From the NCBI RefSeq assembly GCF_041346945.1, contig NZ_CP166850.1:434001-498000 (forward strand): a stretch of DNA of 64,000 nt, written 5' to 3'. Shown here piece after piece: positions 42,375-51,036 of this stretch. The stretch is from Amycolatopsis sp. cg9 (GTDB lineage Bacteria > Actinomycetota > Actinomycetes > Mycobacteriales > Pseudonocardiaceae). Position 1 is the stretch's first letter. Each line of letters starts with the position of its first letter. Below the pieces are notes generated by a model that did no database searches, had not been told where the DNA came from, and saw only the letters and a program-made list of their open reading frames with translations. A program made the position numbers and the translations under genes.

Positions 42375-43528
42375 CGCACGCCCGCCGGCACCCGGAACTG
42401 CGTCCGCTCGTGGTCGCCGACCGGTTTGCCCATGGCGTACCGGAACGCGGCCAGCTGGATCGCCCGCGGCGGGCAGCCTTCGACGAAGATCCCGAGGTCC
42501 CGGCTTTCGTACAGGCAGTTGCCGACGAGCACCACTTCCCCGCGCAACGGCGGCAGCTCCACCTGCGGCCCCGAAATGACCGTCATTTCCCCGTCCCACT
42601 CGCACAACTCGCCGGCCAGCGCCTTCATCGCCCCGGCCACGAACCGGCTGCAGGCGGGGCACGCGTGTTCGGCGTACACGTGGATTCCCGGGCGTGGCAC
42701 GACGATCTCCACCGGCGCCTTGACCATGTCGAACGCCAGCTCGGGCACCGGCGTGCCGAGCACTTCGATGTCCTCCGGTGACAACGGCCCCATCCCCCGC
42801 GCGTGCGCGTCCCGCAGGTACGCCACGCTGGCCGGGTCGAACCCGGCCAGCGTGCCGACGGCGACGTCGAGCGCCACGGCGTTGCGGCTCGCGGCGAGGA
42901 ACCCGACCTCGCGCGCGCGGCCGTCCATCGGGTAGTTGCCCTCGATGACCGTGGTCCCGTCGCACACCACGAGGTCCTGCGGCCGCATCAGGTTCAGGTC
43001 CACAGTGGACTCGTCGACGCCCGCCATGTGCACGATCCGGGTGGTGTACCCGGGCAGCAGCCCGACGAGGTTCTTCATCGCGTTCGAGTAGACGACGCTC
43101 GCGTGCGTGCGCAGCTGCGGGACGCCGATGAAGAAGTCGCAGTCCAGGATCAGCTCGGGGACGGCGATCGGCACGCGCAGCGACGTCGCGCCCGGGATGC
43201 CGGTGATCCGCAGCGGCAGGTCGTCGAAGCTGACGATCCGGGCGTACTTCGCGGCTTCGTGGTCGTTCAGCAGCTCGTAGATCGCGTGCGTGCGCTCGGC
43301 GATCACCGGCCGCGCCCCGTACCCGGCGACGACCCGGGCGATCGCCGCCAGCAGCGCCGGGCTCACGTGGAACCCCGGCTTCGTCTGGAACAGGTTCGGC
43401 TTGATCAGCACCTCGTCGCCGGCCCGCAGCCCGGCCAGCGGCGCGCCGAGCAGGTCGAGCAGCCGGTCCAGCCCGGCCGGCACCTCGGCGTCGCCGCCGA
43501 CCGCCGTGAGGGCGACCTGCTCAGTCAT
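42371..43528 (-). CDS. DUF362 domain protein
   Basis: 385 residues matching the DUF362 family. The N-terminal signature EVLIKPNLFQTKPGFHVSP is followed by the VPQLRTHASVVYSNAMKNLVG core, the most conserved part of the family. The C-terminal third contains HACPACSRF, a Cys pair that could bind metal or be redox active. The family has no settled reaction. It starts with ATG at 43528, 8 bp inside the end of the cyclase gene, and its own stop overlaps the trpE start, so it is made in step with the chorismate enzymes. It is not LarA (DUF2088), although nickel-pincer cofactor genes lie nearby. No signal peptide or membrane segment. Function unknown. Confidence 0.75.
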   Translation of the reverse strand: MTEQVALTAVGGDAEVPAGLDRLLDLLGAPLAGLRAGDEVLIKPNLFQTKPGFHVSPALLAAIARVVAGYGARPVIAERTHAIYELLNDHEAAKYARIVSFDDLPLRITGIPGATSLRVPIAVPELILDCDFFIGVPQLRTHASVVYSNAMKNLVGLLPGYTTRIVHMAGVDESTVDLNLMRPQDLVVCDGTTVIEGNYPMDGRAREVGFLAASRNAVALDVAVGTLAGFDPASVAYLRDAHARGMGPLSPEDIEVLGTPVPELAFDMVKAPVEIVVPRPGIHVYAEHACPACSRFVAGAMKALAGELCEWDGEMTVISGPQVELPPLRGEVVLVGNCLYESRDLGIFVEGCPPRAIQLAAFRYAMGKPVGDHERTQFRVPAGVR

Positions 43529-44198
43529 CCGTCTCCTCCAGCGCGATCACCCGGGCCGGCGCGGCCTCGGCGCCGGCCACCTTGGTCGGCAGCGCGAACA
43601 GCCGCACGACCTGCTGGGTCAGCTCGTGCATGTTGGTGACGTACTCCAGCAGCGGGATCCCGGCGGCCAGGAGCGCGTGGTGCACGGGCGACGCGGCGTC
43701 GCCGGGACGTTCGGTGAGGCAGTCGAGCCCGAACAGGCTCGCGCCGTTGTCGATGGCCCACTCCGCGGCCGACGGCGTCAGGTACGGCGGCCGGTCCCAG
43801 TAGTCGGGGCGGCCCCAGTTGTGCCGCAGGTAGTCGGTGCGCACGAGCAGCCGGTCGCCCGGCTGCCACACCGGCCGCAGCGTCTTCTCCAGGTCCTCGC
43901 CGGTCACCGGGTCCAGCTCGCCCTTGTAGGACAGGTCGGCGACGCAGGCGCGGCCGATCAGCGTCTCCAGCGGTACCTCGTCGATCCCCTCGGTACCGGG
44001 GTAGAAGTGCAGCCGGTACTCCATGTGCGTGCCGTTGTGCGGGAAGACGTGCAGGTACGAGAACGTGCGCTCGGTGCCGTACGGGTCCGTTTCCGGTGTC
44101 ATCGAGCGTTCGCTGACGAACTTCGGGAACCAGTCGGCGGGGTAGGACGGCATTCCGTCGTAGAAGCCGTGGGTGAGGTCGACGAGTCGGGCCACCAC
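43521..44198 (-). CDS. PF04199 cyclase family protein (kynurenine formamidase/isatin hydrolase-like)
   Basis: 225 residues. The N-terminal RLVDLTHGFYDGMPSYP and metal-binding HNGTHMEYRLHF match the HxGTHxDxPxHF motif of the cyclase family, though Glu and Arg replace the usual Asp and Pro. FGLDCLTERPG and LLEYVTNMHEL are later family landmarks. Family members include kynurenine formamidase and isatin hydrolase, metal-dependent enzymes acting on aryl amides and lactams. In an operon making anthranilate, an ortho-amino-aroyl amide or ring-closed derivative is a plausible substrate, but this is inference. Start is one of two adjacent GTG codons (44198 or 44195), both downstream of AAGGAGG. It follows the ATP-grasp-like gene by 14 bp. 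Confidence 0.78.
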   Translation of the reverse strand: MVARLVDLTHGFYDGMPSYPADWFPKFVSERSMTPETDPYGTERTFSYLHVFPHNGTHMEYRLHFYPGTEGIDEVPLETLIGRACVADLSYKGELDPVTGEDLEKTLRPVWQPGDRLLVRTDYLRHNWGRPDYWDRPPYLTPSAAEWAIDNGASLFGLDCLTERPGDAASPVHHALLAAGIPLLEYVTNMHELTQQVVRLFALPTKVAGAEAAPARVIALEETDD

Positions 44199-44212
44199 GA
44201 GTTCCTCCTTGC

Positions 44213-45547
44213 TCAGCAGGTGAAGAGGCAGGTGTTGCGGACGTTCGCGTTGTTGATCATCGTGATGACCGTGGTGCCGCCGGGCGGGATGGCGCGGATG
44301 CCGCCGCCGGACAGGCCGGACGGCGTCATGAAGGCGGCCCAGAGGGCGTACCACTCGCTGCGCTCGCCGGTCTCCGGGTCGATCACCGCCTCCACGTTGG
44401 GGGGCACGATCTCCTGGACGAGCGAGCCGGCGCGCGAACCCGCGTCGAGGGTTTCCCGCCACGTCGCCGCGTCGACCTCCTGGCCGATGACGACGCCCTG
44501 GCCGCCGGACAGCCCGGCCGGCTTGAACACCAGCTGGTCCTGGCGCGCCACGCACTCCTCGATGCGCCGCGTGTCCGGGCCGGCGCCGGGGCGGCCGAGC
44601 ATGCGGCACCACGGCAGCACGCGCTCGATCACCGCGCGCTCGTCGGCCGGGAAGAGTTCCACGAACTCCGACAGCATGGCGAGCGTTCCCTTGTTGCCGA
44701 ACACGTTCGTCGGCGTCCACACCACGACCTGCCCGGCTTCGTGCGCGCGGAAGACCGGCTCCAGGAGCTCGTCGCAGTCGGGCTGCTCGAGCATTTCTTC
44801 GAGGCCGTAGTACCGCAGGACGACGTCGATGCCGGTGCCGTCCAGGTACGGCTTGCCGCGGCGGAACCGCAGGTCACCGATTTCCCCGACGCGGCAGTCG
44901 ATCTCGTTCTCCGCGAGGAGCTCGGCGATCGCGCGGCGCTGGTGGCCGTACCGCGCCATCCCGCCGGGTCCTTCGAGGATGGCGACCACCGGCTCGCCCG
45001 CCCCGATCGTCTTGCCCGCGCCGCGCAGGGCTTCGGCGAGGTCCGAACCCATGTCGAGGAAGCCGAGGCCGTGCTCGGCGGCGAACTCCGCGACCGCGGG
45101 GACCTTCAGGTACGCCTTGGGCAGCGTGCCCACCATGTCCAGGCCGCCGAGCGCGCTGCCGATGTTGTATTCGAGCAGCTTGAACGCCGAGCCGTCGAAG
45201 TAGACGTCCGCCCGGCCGTACAGCGGCGGCGGTCCGTCGCCGAGCAGGCGGCACATCAGCGTCGCGTGCCGGTCGTCGATGCCCAGCGCGGTGCGGAACC
45301 GGTCGAAGTCCCCGCCGTACATCCGCCGCGGCAGGCCGGTGACGAGCTCGTAGACCGTGACGAGGTCCCGGCCGAACGCGCGGTATTCGGCCTCGTCGAC
45401 GAAGATCGGCCGCGGCAGCAGCCGGGGCCAGGACAGGCGTTTCGCTTCCGAGAGCTCGAGGCTCGCCCGCGCGTGGCGGAGCGGGCCGTCCGGGTCCTCG
45501 CAGCCGGCGAGGTACGCCTCGGTGATCCGATCGGACCGTGCCGACAT
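44213..45547 (-). CDS. Glutathionylspermidine-synthase-like (permuted ATP-grasp) ligase
   Basis: 444 residues. Features include LLEYNIGSALGG, a GPGGMARYGHQRRAI segment, VVWTPTNVFGNKGTLA, the ATP-binding VFKPAGLSGGQGVVIG, and a C-terminal glycine-rich SGLSGGGIRAIPPGG. This arrangement resembles the C-terminal amidase/ligase half of glutathionylspermidine synthase and the circularly permuted ATP-grasp proteins. Such enzymes form an amide bond with ATP via an acyl phosphate. The protein ends in an unusual NVRNTCLFTC. The ATG at 45547 lies 2 bp after the MFS gene stop. Together with the two ATP-grasp genes it suggests that three ATP-dependent couplings occur in the pathway. Substrates unknown. 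Confidence 0.7.
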   Translation of the reverse strand: MSARSDRITEAYLAGCEDPDGPLRHARASLELSEAKRLSWPRLLPRPIFVDEAEYRAFGRDLVTVYELVTGLPRRMYGGDFDRFRTALGIDDRHATLMCRLLGDGPPPLYGRADVYFDGSAFKLLEYNIGSALGGLDMVGTLPKAYLKVPAVAEFAAEHGLGFLDMGSDLAEALRGAGKTIGAGEPVVAILEGPGGMARYGHQRRAIAELLAENEIDCRVGEIGDLRFRRGKPYLDGTGIDVVLRYYGLEEMLEQPDCDELLEPVFRAHEAGQVVVWTPTNVFGNKGTLAMLSEFVELFPADERAVIERVLPWCRMLGRPGAGPDTRRIEECVARQDQLVFKPAGLSGGQGVVIGQEVDAATWRETLDAGSRAGSLVQEIVPPNVEAVIDPETGERSEWYALWAAFMTPSGLSGGGIRAIPPGGTTVITMINNANVRNTCLFTC

Positions 45548-45549
45548 GG

Positions 45550-46809
45550 TTACCTTCCCAGGGTTTCGGGGACGGGGGTGGCCGCGGGCGTCTCGCGGCG
45601 GGCCAGGATCACCCGGTACTGCAGGATGACCACGACGCCGAAGAGCAGGTAGATCGCGGCCATCCCCTGCGTGGCGAGCACCGCGCTCAGGCTGACCAGC
45701 ACCGAGTTGACGATCTGGCCGAACCGGATGTGGAGGTAGTACGCGGCCAGGTACCGCGGCCGGCCCTCCTCTGGCGCCAGTTCCGCCAGCAGCGCCTGCT
45801 GGACCGGCAGGTTCATCAGCTCGCCGACGGTCAGCACGACGACGGCGGCCAGCAGCAGCCAGGCGTCGTCCGTGACCGCGAGCACCGCGAACCCGCCCGC
45901 GTACAAGGCGATCCCCGCGTAGAGCCGGGCGCGGTCGGGCAGCCGGCGCAGCAGCGTGTTGACGACCAGCGCGAAGACGACGACCAGGACGGTGTTCACG
46001 GCCTTGAGCACGCCGAGCATCTGCACACCGGTGACGGCCCCGAACGGGAAGACCTCCTGGACGGGGAAGTCCGTCGACAGCCGGATGCCGATCGCCGTGC
46101 TCAGCTGGCCTTCGAGGGTGAGGATCAGGGTGGCGGCGATGATCAGCCGCCGGAACGTCGAGTCGGCCAGCACCACCTTGTAACCCTCGGCGAACTGCGC
46201 GAGCCCGGTCAGCTTCGCGGGCGGCCGCGGGGTGTCCGGTTTCGTCTCCGCCACGAGCGCGACGGTGGTGACGAGTGCGAAGGCCATGCCGACGGCGCCA
46301 CCGAGGATGACCGCGCCGAAGTGTGCGCTGTACAGGAAAGCGCCGAGCAGGGCGCCGGCGCCGAGCGCGACGTTGATCACCCAGTAGTTGACCGTGTAGA
46401 CGAACTTGCGGTCCGCCGGCGGGGTGACGTCGATGATCGTCGCGTCGTTGGCGGGCAGCGCGAGGTTCGTCCCGAGCTTCACGACCGCGTAGCTGAAGTA
46501 GACCGCGAGCGCGCCCCAGCCGGAGTAGTAGGCGACCGCCATCAGCGCGAGGAAAGCCGTGCCGACGAGATCGCCGGCGATGAGCACCGGCCGGCGTCCC
46601 CAGCGCTCGGACAGGTGCCCGCCGGCGAGCATGCCGACGACGGCGAAGGCGGCGAACACCAGGATCAGCGCGCCGGCGACGGCCACGCCGACGTGCGCGG
46701 CGAGGTAGATGGCGATGAACGTGAGGATCATCGCGTCGATCAGCTTGTGGACGAACGCCAGCCCGATCCGGAGCCGGACGTTGCGGTGCAGTGCGAAGAA
46801 GTTCCTCAT
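45550..46809 (-). CDS. MFS drug-type exporter
   Basis: 419 residues with about 11-12 hydrophobic helices and the loop 2-3 motif GGHLSERWGRRPVL, typical of proton-coupled MFS multidrug exporters. The basic N-terminus (MRNFFALHRNVRLRIG) is cytoplasmic. The ATG at 46809 overlaps the stop of the upstream ATP-grasp gene by 4 bp. MFS genes next to ATP-grasp amino acid ligases are common in small peptide antibiotic clusters, where they export and protect. It probably exports the operon's product. Confidence 0.9.
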   Translation of the reverse strand: MRNFFALHRNVRLRIGLAFVHKLIDAMILTFIAIYLAAHVGVAVAGALILVFAAFAVVGMLAGGHLSERWGRRPVLIAGDLVGTAFLALMAVAYYSGWGALAVYFSYAVVKLGTNLALPANDATIIDVTPPADRKFVYTVNYWVINVALGAGALLGAFLYSAHFGAVILGGAVGMAFALVTTVALVAETKPDTPRPPAKLTGLAQFAEGYKVVLADSTFRRLIIAATLILTLEGQLSTAIGIRLSTDFPVQEVFPFGAVTGVQMLGVLKAVNTVLVVVFALVVNTLLRRLPDRARLYAGIALYAGGFAVLAVTDDAWLLLAAVVVLTVGELMNLPVQQALLAELAPEEGRPRYLAAYYLHIRFGQIVNSVLVSLSAVLATQGMAAIYLLFGVVVILQYRVILARRETPAATPVPETLGR

Positions 46810-48011
46810 CGGACCTCCACCTCGATCAGGTCCCGGACGCGGGCAGCGCGGGCGTGGGCTTGCGCGGTGTCTTCGCAGCCGGTGAGGATGACGAAGCCGT
46901 GGCGGGTCTTGGAGCTCACCGTTTCCGGGAGCACGTCACCGGGCTCGAAGGGGAAGCTGAGCGTGTCCACGAAGTCCAGCGCCCGCGCTTCGGCCACCCC
47001 GGACACCCGGCGCAGGGTCCCGGCGGGGAAGCCGAAGTACGCGATGTGCCCGACCTTTCGCGTGGGCCCCGGCACCGGCGCCCGCCCGGCGAGGGCGGCG
47101 AACATCGCGCGCTTGACGTCGAAGTCCCGCGCGTGCTCGATGAGGTTCGGGATCTTGTCGCCGCCGAGCCGGGCCTGCGACTCGACGATCCGCGGTCCGG
47201 TTCCGGTCAGGATGACCTCGGTGTGCGCGGGACCGCACTGGTACCCGGCGGCGTCGAGCAGTTCCACGGCGAGCGCGGCGACCTGCCGGGTTTCCGGTGT
47301 CTCGGGCTCGCCGTGGACGTGCCCCCGCTCGACGAAGTGCGGCAGCGGGCCGAGCAGCTTCCGCGTCACGCCGACGACGTGGTGCTCCCCGCGCACGGTG
47401 AGCGTCTCGACGCTGAACTCGGGGCCGCGCAGGTACTCCTCGACCAGCAGCGGTCCTTCGTAGCCGTCGAGCTCCCGGCTCCGGTCCGCCAGGTCCGCCG
47501 GGTCGGTGAGCAGGAAGACCCCGCGGCTGGCGGACAGCCGCGCCGGCTTCACCACCACCGGCAGGGTGAAGTCCTCGAGCAGCTCGGGTATTCCGGTCCA
47601 GTGGTCCGCGGTGGCGAAGCGAACGGACGAGATCCCCTTGTCCCGCAGGAGGGTGCGCATCGCGAGCTTGTCGTTGAGCAGGGCGACCGAACGCGGCGAG
47701 TTGACCGCCTTGCCGAGTTCGTCGGCCACGTCGTAGGCGAGCTGCATGCTTTCTTCGCTGCCGACGTGCCAGACGAAGTCGGCGTCGGCCGCCGCGTCGC
47801 GAATCGCTTGCGCGTAGGCGGCGGGGTCGGTGAAGTCGGTGAGGCGGAAGGCATCGGCCTGCGCCTCGACCTCGCGGAGGTACTCGGCGGCCTGGGCGCC
47901 GAACAGCCGCCCGGCTTCGGCCGGGTCCCAGATCGCGGTGATCCGGAAGCCTTCGGCCTGCGCCTTCCGGAGGTACGCCTGGTACGGCATCACCATGACC
48001 AGGTTCGGCAT
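46806..48011 (-). CDS. ATP-grasp ligase
   Basis: 401 residues. The N-terminal part contains the SPRSVALLNDKLAMRTLL lid segment. The ATP-binding strand LPVVVKPARLSASRGVFLL, the LLVEEYLRGPEFSVETLTV segment and metal-binding GPRIVESQARLGGDK are all in family order. The fold is that of L-amino acid ligases and carboxylate-amine ligases that activate an acid as acyl phosphate. The ATG at 48011 has AGGAGA seven bases upstream and is preferred over longer in-frame starts. A 76-bp gap separates it from the preceding ATP-grasp gene, the second-largest gap inside the operon. It shares only family-level similarity with its neighbour, so it likely uses a different substrate. Confidence 0.88.
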   Translation of the reverse strand: MPNLVMVMPYQAYLRKAQAEGFRITAIWDPAEAGRLFGAQAAEYLREVEAQADAFRLTDFTDPAAYAQAIRDAAADADFVWHVGSEESMQLAYDVADELGKAVNSPRSVALLNDKLAMRTLLRDKGISSVRFATADHWTGIPELLEDFTLPVVVKPARLSASRGVFLLTDPADLADRSRELDGYEGPLLVEEYLRGPEFSVETLTVRGEHHVVGVTRKLLGPLPHFVERGHVHGEPETPETRQVAALAVELLDAAGYQCGPAHTEVILTGTGPRIVESQARLGGDKIPNLIEHARDFDVKRAMFAALAGRAPVPGPTRKVGHIAYFGFPAGTLRRVSGVAEARALDFVDTLSFPFEPGDVLPETVSSKTRHGFVILTGCEDTAQAHARAARVRDLIEVEVR

Positions 48012-48087
48012 GTCTGTTCTCCTGTCGGGATTCGGTGCACCCAGCTTGACGGCCGCGGCCATCGGCCGGACATCGAACGAGCATCGG

Positions 48088-49335
48088 TCAGCCGCGCCGG
48101 GTGGTGACCACGACCTGCTGGACCGCGGCCTCCGCGATCCGCCCCGCCAGGTACGGGTCCGCAGCCACCGCCAGCACGTGCCCGACCCGGTCTTCGTTGA
48201 CCCGCAACGCGTCGACGCGATCACCGGGCGCGACCGCGACCACCGCCTCGAGCACCCCGGGCACCGCGGCCGCGATCGCCACCCCGCTCACGTCCGCCAC
48301 CACCCCCGGTTCGGCGGTCAGGTACCGGATCGCCGCACCCCCGACCGGCACCGGCGCGACGGACACCGGCTCGCCGAGGTGCAGCCGGATCAGCAGTTCC
48401 ATCGTGGACACCCCGAAGCTCCGGTCCATCAGCTCGGTGATCCGGTCGCCCGCCGGGCGCGGGTTGATCTCGATCAGCTTCGGCCCGTCGGCCGTGTACT
48501 TCAGCTCGACGTGCGCGATGCCGAGGTCGAAGCCCACCGCCGTGGTCGCCGCCACCGCCGCGGCCGCCAGCGAAGAGCGGACGCCGGCCGGCAACGCCGT
48601 GGGGAAGCCGTGGCCCAGCTCGACGAAGCGGTTGTGGCCGCCGAGGATCTTGTCGGTCACCCCAAGCACGCGGACGCCGCCGGCCGACGCCAGGACCTCC
48701 ACGCTCACCTCGAAGCCGACCAGGCACTCCTCGACGAGTACCTCGGCCGCCCGGGGCTGGCCGCGGCGGTTGGTCGTCTCGGCGCGGATGGCCTCGAACG
48801 TCGAGCGCACCTCGTCCGGGTCCGCGCACCGGACGACGTGGGTGCCGCTGGTCTCGTCCACCGCCTTCACCACGCACGGGAACCCGATCGCCGCGGCCGC
48901 CGCCACCGCGTCCGCGGCCGTGGTCACCACGCGGAACGCCGGGATCGGCACCCCGGCCTCGGCCCAGCGACGTCGCTGGGCCGCCTTGTTGCGGGCCACC
49001 CGGATCGCGGCCGGGTCCGGGCCGGGGAGGCCGAGCTGGCGCGCCGCCTCCGCGGTCTGGACCACCTCGTACTCGGCCACCGACAGCAGGGCGTCGAGCG
49101 GCGCGGCGGCGTCGACCGCCTTGACCGCCTCCAGCAGCGGTTCCAGCTCGTGGGTCGGGCAGGTGACGAACTCGTCGACGCAGCCGCCGAGGACCTCGGT
49201 GCCGCCCGGCGTCGCGTGGTAGCGGTCCAGGCCGCTGCTGAAGAACGTGACGTGCAGCCCCAGCGCGCGGGCGGCGCGCAGCGTGTCGAACCCGGATCCG
49301 GAGCGGTTCGACTCGACGATCCCGATGCGTTTCAT
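48088..49335 (-). CDS. ATP-grasp ligase
   Basis: 415 residues. MKRIGIVESNRSGSGFDTL opens a Rossmann-like N-terminal domain. Then come RNKAAQRRRWAEAGVPIPAF, the ATP-binding IGFPCVVKAVDETSGTHVV, VLVEECLVGFEVSVEVL, and the metal-binding PKLIEINPRPAGDRITEL. These mark an active ATP-grasp enzyme of the amino acid ligase type. It starts at the ATG 11 bp after the DsbA-like gene. Expected role: amide formation between a carboxylate (for example anthranilate or a keto/amino acid from the aminotransferase) and an amine. Substrates cannot be read from sequence. Confidence 0.88.
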   Translation of the reverse strand: MKRIGIVESNRSGSGFDTLRAARALGLHVTFFSSGLDRYHATPGGTEVLGGCVDEFVTCPTHELEPLLEAVKAVDAAAPLDALLSVAEYEVVQTAEAARQLGLPGPDPAAIRVARNKAAQRRRWAEAGVPIPAFRVVTTAADAVAAAAAIGFPCVVKAVDETSGTHVVRCADPDEVRSTFEAIRAETTNRRGQPRAAEVLVEECLVGFEVSVEVLASAGGVRVLGVTDKILGGHNRFVELGHGFPTALPAGVRSSLAAAAVAATTAVGFDLGIAHVELKYTADGPKLIEINPRPAGDRITELMDRSFGVSTMELLIRLHLGEPVSVAPVPVGGAAIRYLTAEPGVVADVSGVAIAAAVPGVLEAVVAVAPGDRVDALRVNEDRVGHVLAVAADPYLAGRIAEAAVQQVVVTTRRG

Positions 49336-49345
49336 GACCGTTCCC

Positions 49346-49942
49346 TCACTCGTAGTCCAGGCCGGGCGTGCGTGCCCGCTTCAGCTCGAAGAAGTGCGGG
49401 TTGCGCGCCAGCGCCACCGCCCCGTCGAACAGGCTCACCGCGTCTTCGCCCCGCGGGATCGCGTTCAGGACCGGGCCGAAGAAGCCGGCCCCGTCGAGGT
49501 GGATCGCCGGCGTGCCGAGGTCCGCGCCGACCGGGGCCAGCGCCTCGGCGTGGCTCTTGCGGAGGGCCTCGTCGTGGTCGCCGCTCGTCGCCGCGGTCGC
49601 GAGCGACCCGGGGAGCCCCACTTCCGCCAGCGCCTGCGCGACGACGTCGGGGTAGTTCTTGTTCCGTCCGTTGTGGATCCGCGTGCCGAGCGCGGTGTAG
49701 AGGTCGCGCAGCACCTCCTCGCCGTGGTGCTGCGCGGCGGCGGTGCAGACCCGCACCGGGCCCCACGCGCGGTCGCAGAACTCGCGGTACCACGGCTCGA
49801 GCTCGCGGTCTTCGTTGAGCACCGCGAGGCTCATCACGCGGAAGCTCAGGGTGATGTCCCTTCGCTGCTCCACTTCGAGGATCCACCGCGAGGTGATCCA
49901 GGCGAACGGGCAGGCCGGGTCGAAGTAGAAGTCGACCTTCAC
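49346..49942 (-). CDS. DsbA-family protein resembling mycothiol-dependent nitroreductase, second Cys lost
   Basis: 198 residues. The order [76 protein letters not shown] and [10 protein letters not shown] follows the mycobacterial nitroreductase Rv2466c closely, as I recall that family. The canonical CPWC active site is CPFA here: Cys11 is kept, the resolving Cys is Ala14. That leaves a monothiol able to form a mixed disulfide with mycothiol but not an internal disulfide. The GTG at 49942 overlaps the aminotransferase stop. In an operon predicted to make nitrite or nitro/nitroso groups, a mycothiol-linked reductase or isomerase would fit. The exact reaction is unknown. Confidence 0.8.
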   Translation of the reverse strand: MKVDFYFDPACPFAWITSRWILEVEQRRDITLSFRVMSLAVLNEDRELEPWYREFCDRAWGPVRVCTAAAQHHGEEVLRDLYTALGTRIHNGRNKNYPDVVAQALAEVGLPGSLATAATSGDHDEALRKSHAEALAPVGADLGTPAIHLDGAGFFGPVLNAIPRGEDAVSLFDGAVALARNPHFFELKRARTPGLDYE

Positions 49943-51036
49943 GGAGTTCCCTCCCAGTCCCGGCCGACGGCGTGCAGCCAGCCGAACTCGTCGGGGGCCT
50001 GGCCGTACTGGATGTCCAGCAGCGCGTCCCGCACGCGGCGGGTGACCGGGCCGGTCGTGCCGTCGCCGACCGTCCACTCGCGACCCGGCGTGGCGGCGGA
50101 CCCGACCGGCGCGACGGCGCGGGCGGTGCCGCAGGCGAACGTCTCGGTGATGCGCCCGGACCGGCAGCCGCGCTCCCAGTCGTCGATCGTGATCGGCTCC
50201 TCCACGGCTTCCAGGCCCAGCCGCGGGGCCAGGCGCAGGATCGAGTCGCGGGTGACCCCGGCCAGCAGCGTCCCGCTCAACGGCGGCGTGACGAGCCGGC
50301 CGGCTTCGACGAAGAACAGGTTCGAGCCGCCGACTTCCTCGACGTACCGGCGTTCGCGCGCGTCGAGCCAGACGACCTGGTCGCAGCCGTGCTCGGCGGC
50401 TTCCCGCTGGGCGAGGTAGGACCCGCCGTAGTTGCCGCCGCACTTGACGGTGCCGGTGCCGCCGTCGACGGCGCGGACGTAGTCGGGCGAGGCCCACAGC
50501 CGGATCGGGGCCGGCTCGGCGGCGGGCCGCGCGGGGCTGCCGATGACGGCGAAGAGGTACTCCTCGGCCGGCCGGTTCGACAGGTGCGTTTCCGCGGCGA
50601 GCAGGAACGGCCGCAGGTAGAAGCTGTGCCCGCGGGCCTGCGGCACCCAGTCGCGGTCGACGCGCACCAGCGCCGTGACGGCGGCGACGAAGTCCGCCTC
50701 CGCCAGTTCCGGCATGGCCATCCGGTGCGCCGAGCGCGCGAACCGGCGGGCGTGGTCGCCGGGGCGGAAGAGGGCGTGCTGCCCGTCCGCCCGCCAGAAC
50801 GCTTTCAGGCCTTCGAAGATCGTCTGTCCGTAGTGGAGCGCCATCGTGGCCGGGTGCAGCGAGAACGCGGCGAGCGGGCCGGTGCGGGCGTCGTGCCAGC
50901 CGTGCTCGGCGTCCCACCGCGCGGTCACCATGTGGTCGGAGTAGAGCGAGCCGAACCCGGGCATCCGCAGCAGCGCCTCCCGCTGTTCGGCGGGCATCGG
51001 GTCGATCCGCTCGGGGGTGAACTCCAGCGTCGTCAT
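49939..51036 (-). CDS. Branched-chain amino acid aminotransferase (class IV PLP enzyme)
   Basis: 365 residues. The class IV fold is clear: [28 protein letters not shown], the PLP-binding Lys198 in [30 protein letters not shown], and [14 protein letters not shown]. Length and motifs match IlvE-type enzymes rather than aminodeoxychorismate lyase. It should interconvert valine, leucine or isoleucine and their keto acids, or a similar substrate in this pathway. The ATG at 51036 shares one base with the stop of the lyase gene (TGATG), so the two are translated together. A pathway copy in this position suggests that a branched-chain or modified amino acid enters the product. Confidence 0.9.
   Translation of the reverse strand: MTTLEFTPERIDPMPAEQREALLRMPGFGSLYSDHMVTARWDAEHGWHDARTGPLAAFSLHPATMALHYGQTIFEGLKAFWRADGQHALFRPGDHARRFARSAHRMAMPELAEADFVAAVTALVRVDRDWVPQARGHSFYLRPFLLAAETHLSNRPAEEYLFAVIGSPARPAAEPAPIRLWASPDYVRAVDGGTGTVKCGGNYGGSYLAQREAAEHGCDQVVWLDARERRYVEEVGGSNLFFVEAGRLVTPPLSGTLLAGVTRDSILRLAPRLGLEAVEEPITIDDWERGCRSGRITETFACGTARAVAPVGSAATPGREWTVGDGTTGPVTRRVRDALLDIQYGQAPDEFGWLHAVGRDWEGTP

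Noticed and set aside
42371..43528. DUF362 protein as the missing LarA lactate-racemase-type enzyme
   Set aside because: The motifs are those of DUF362, not DUF2088. Nearness to lar genes alone is not enough.
49939..51036. Class IV PLP enzyme as aminodeoxychorismate lyase acting after TrpE/TrpG
   Set aside because: Length and motifs ([25 protein letters not shown]) match branched-chain aminotransferases.
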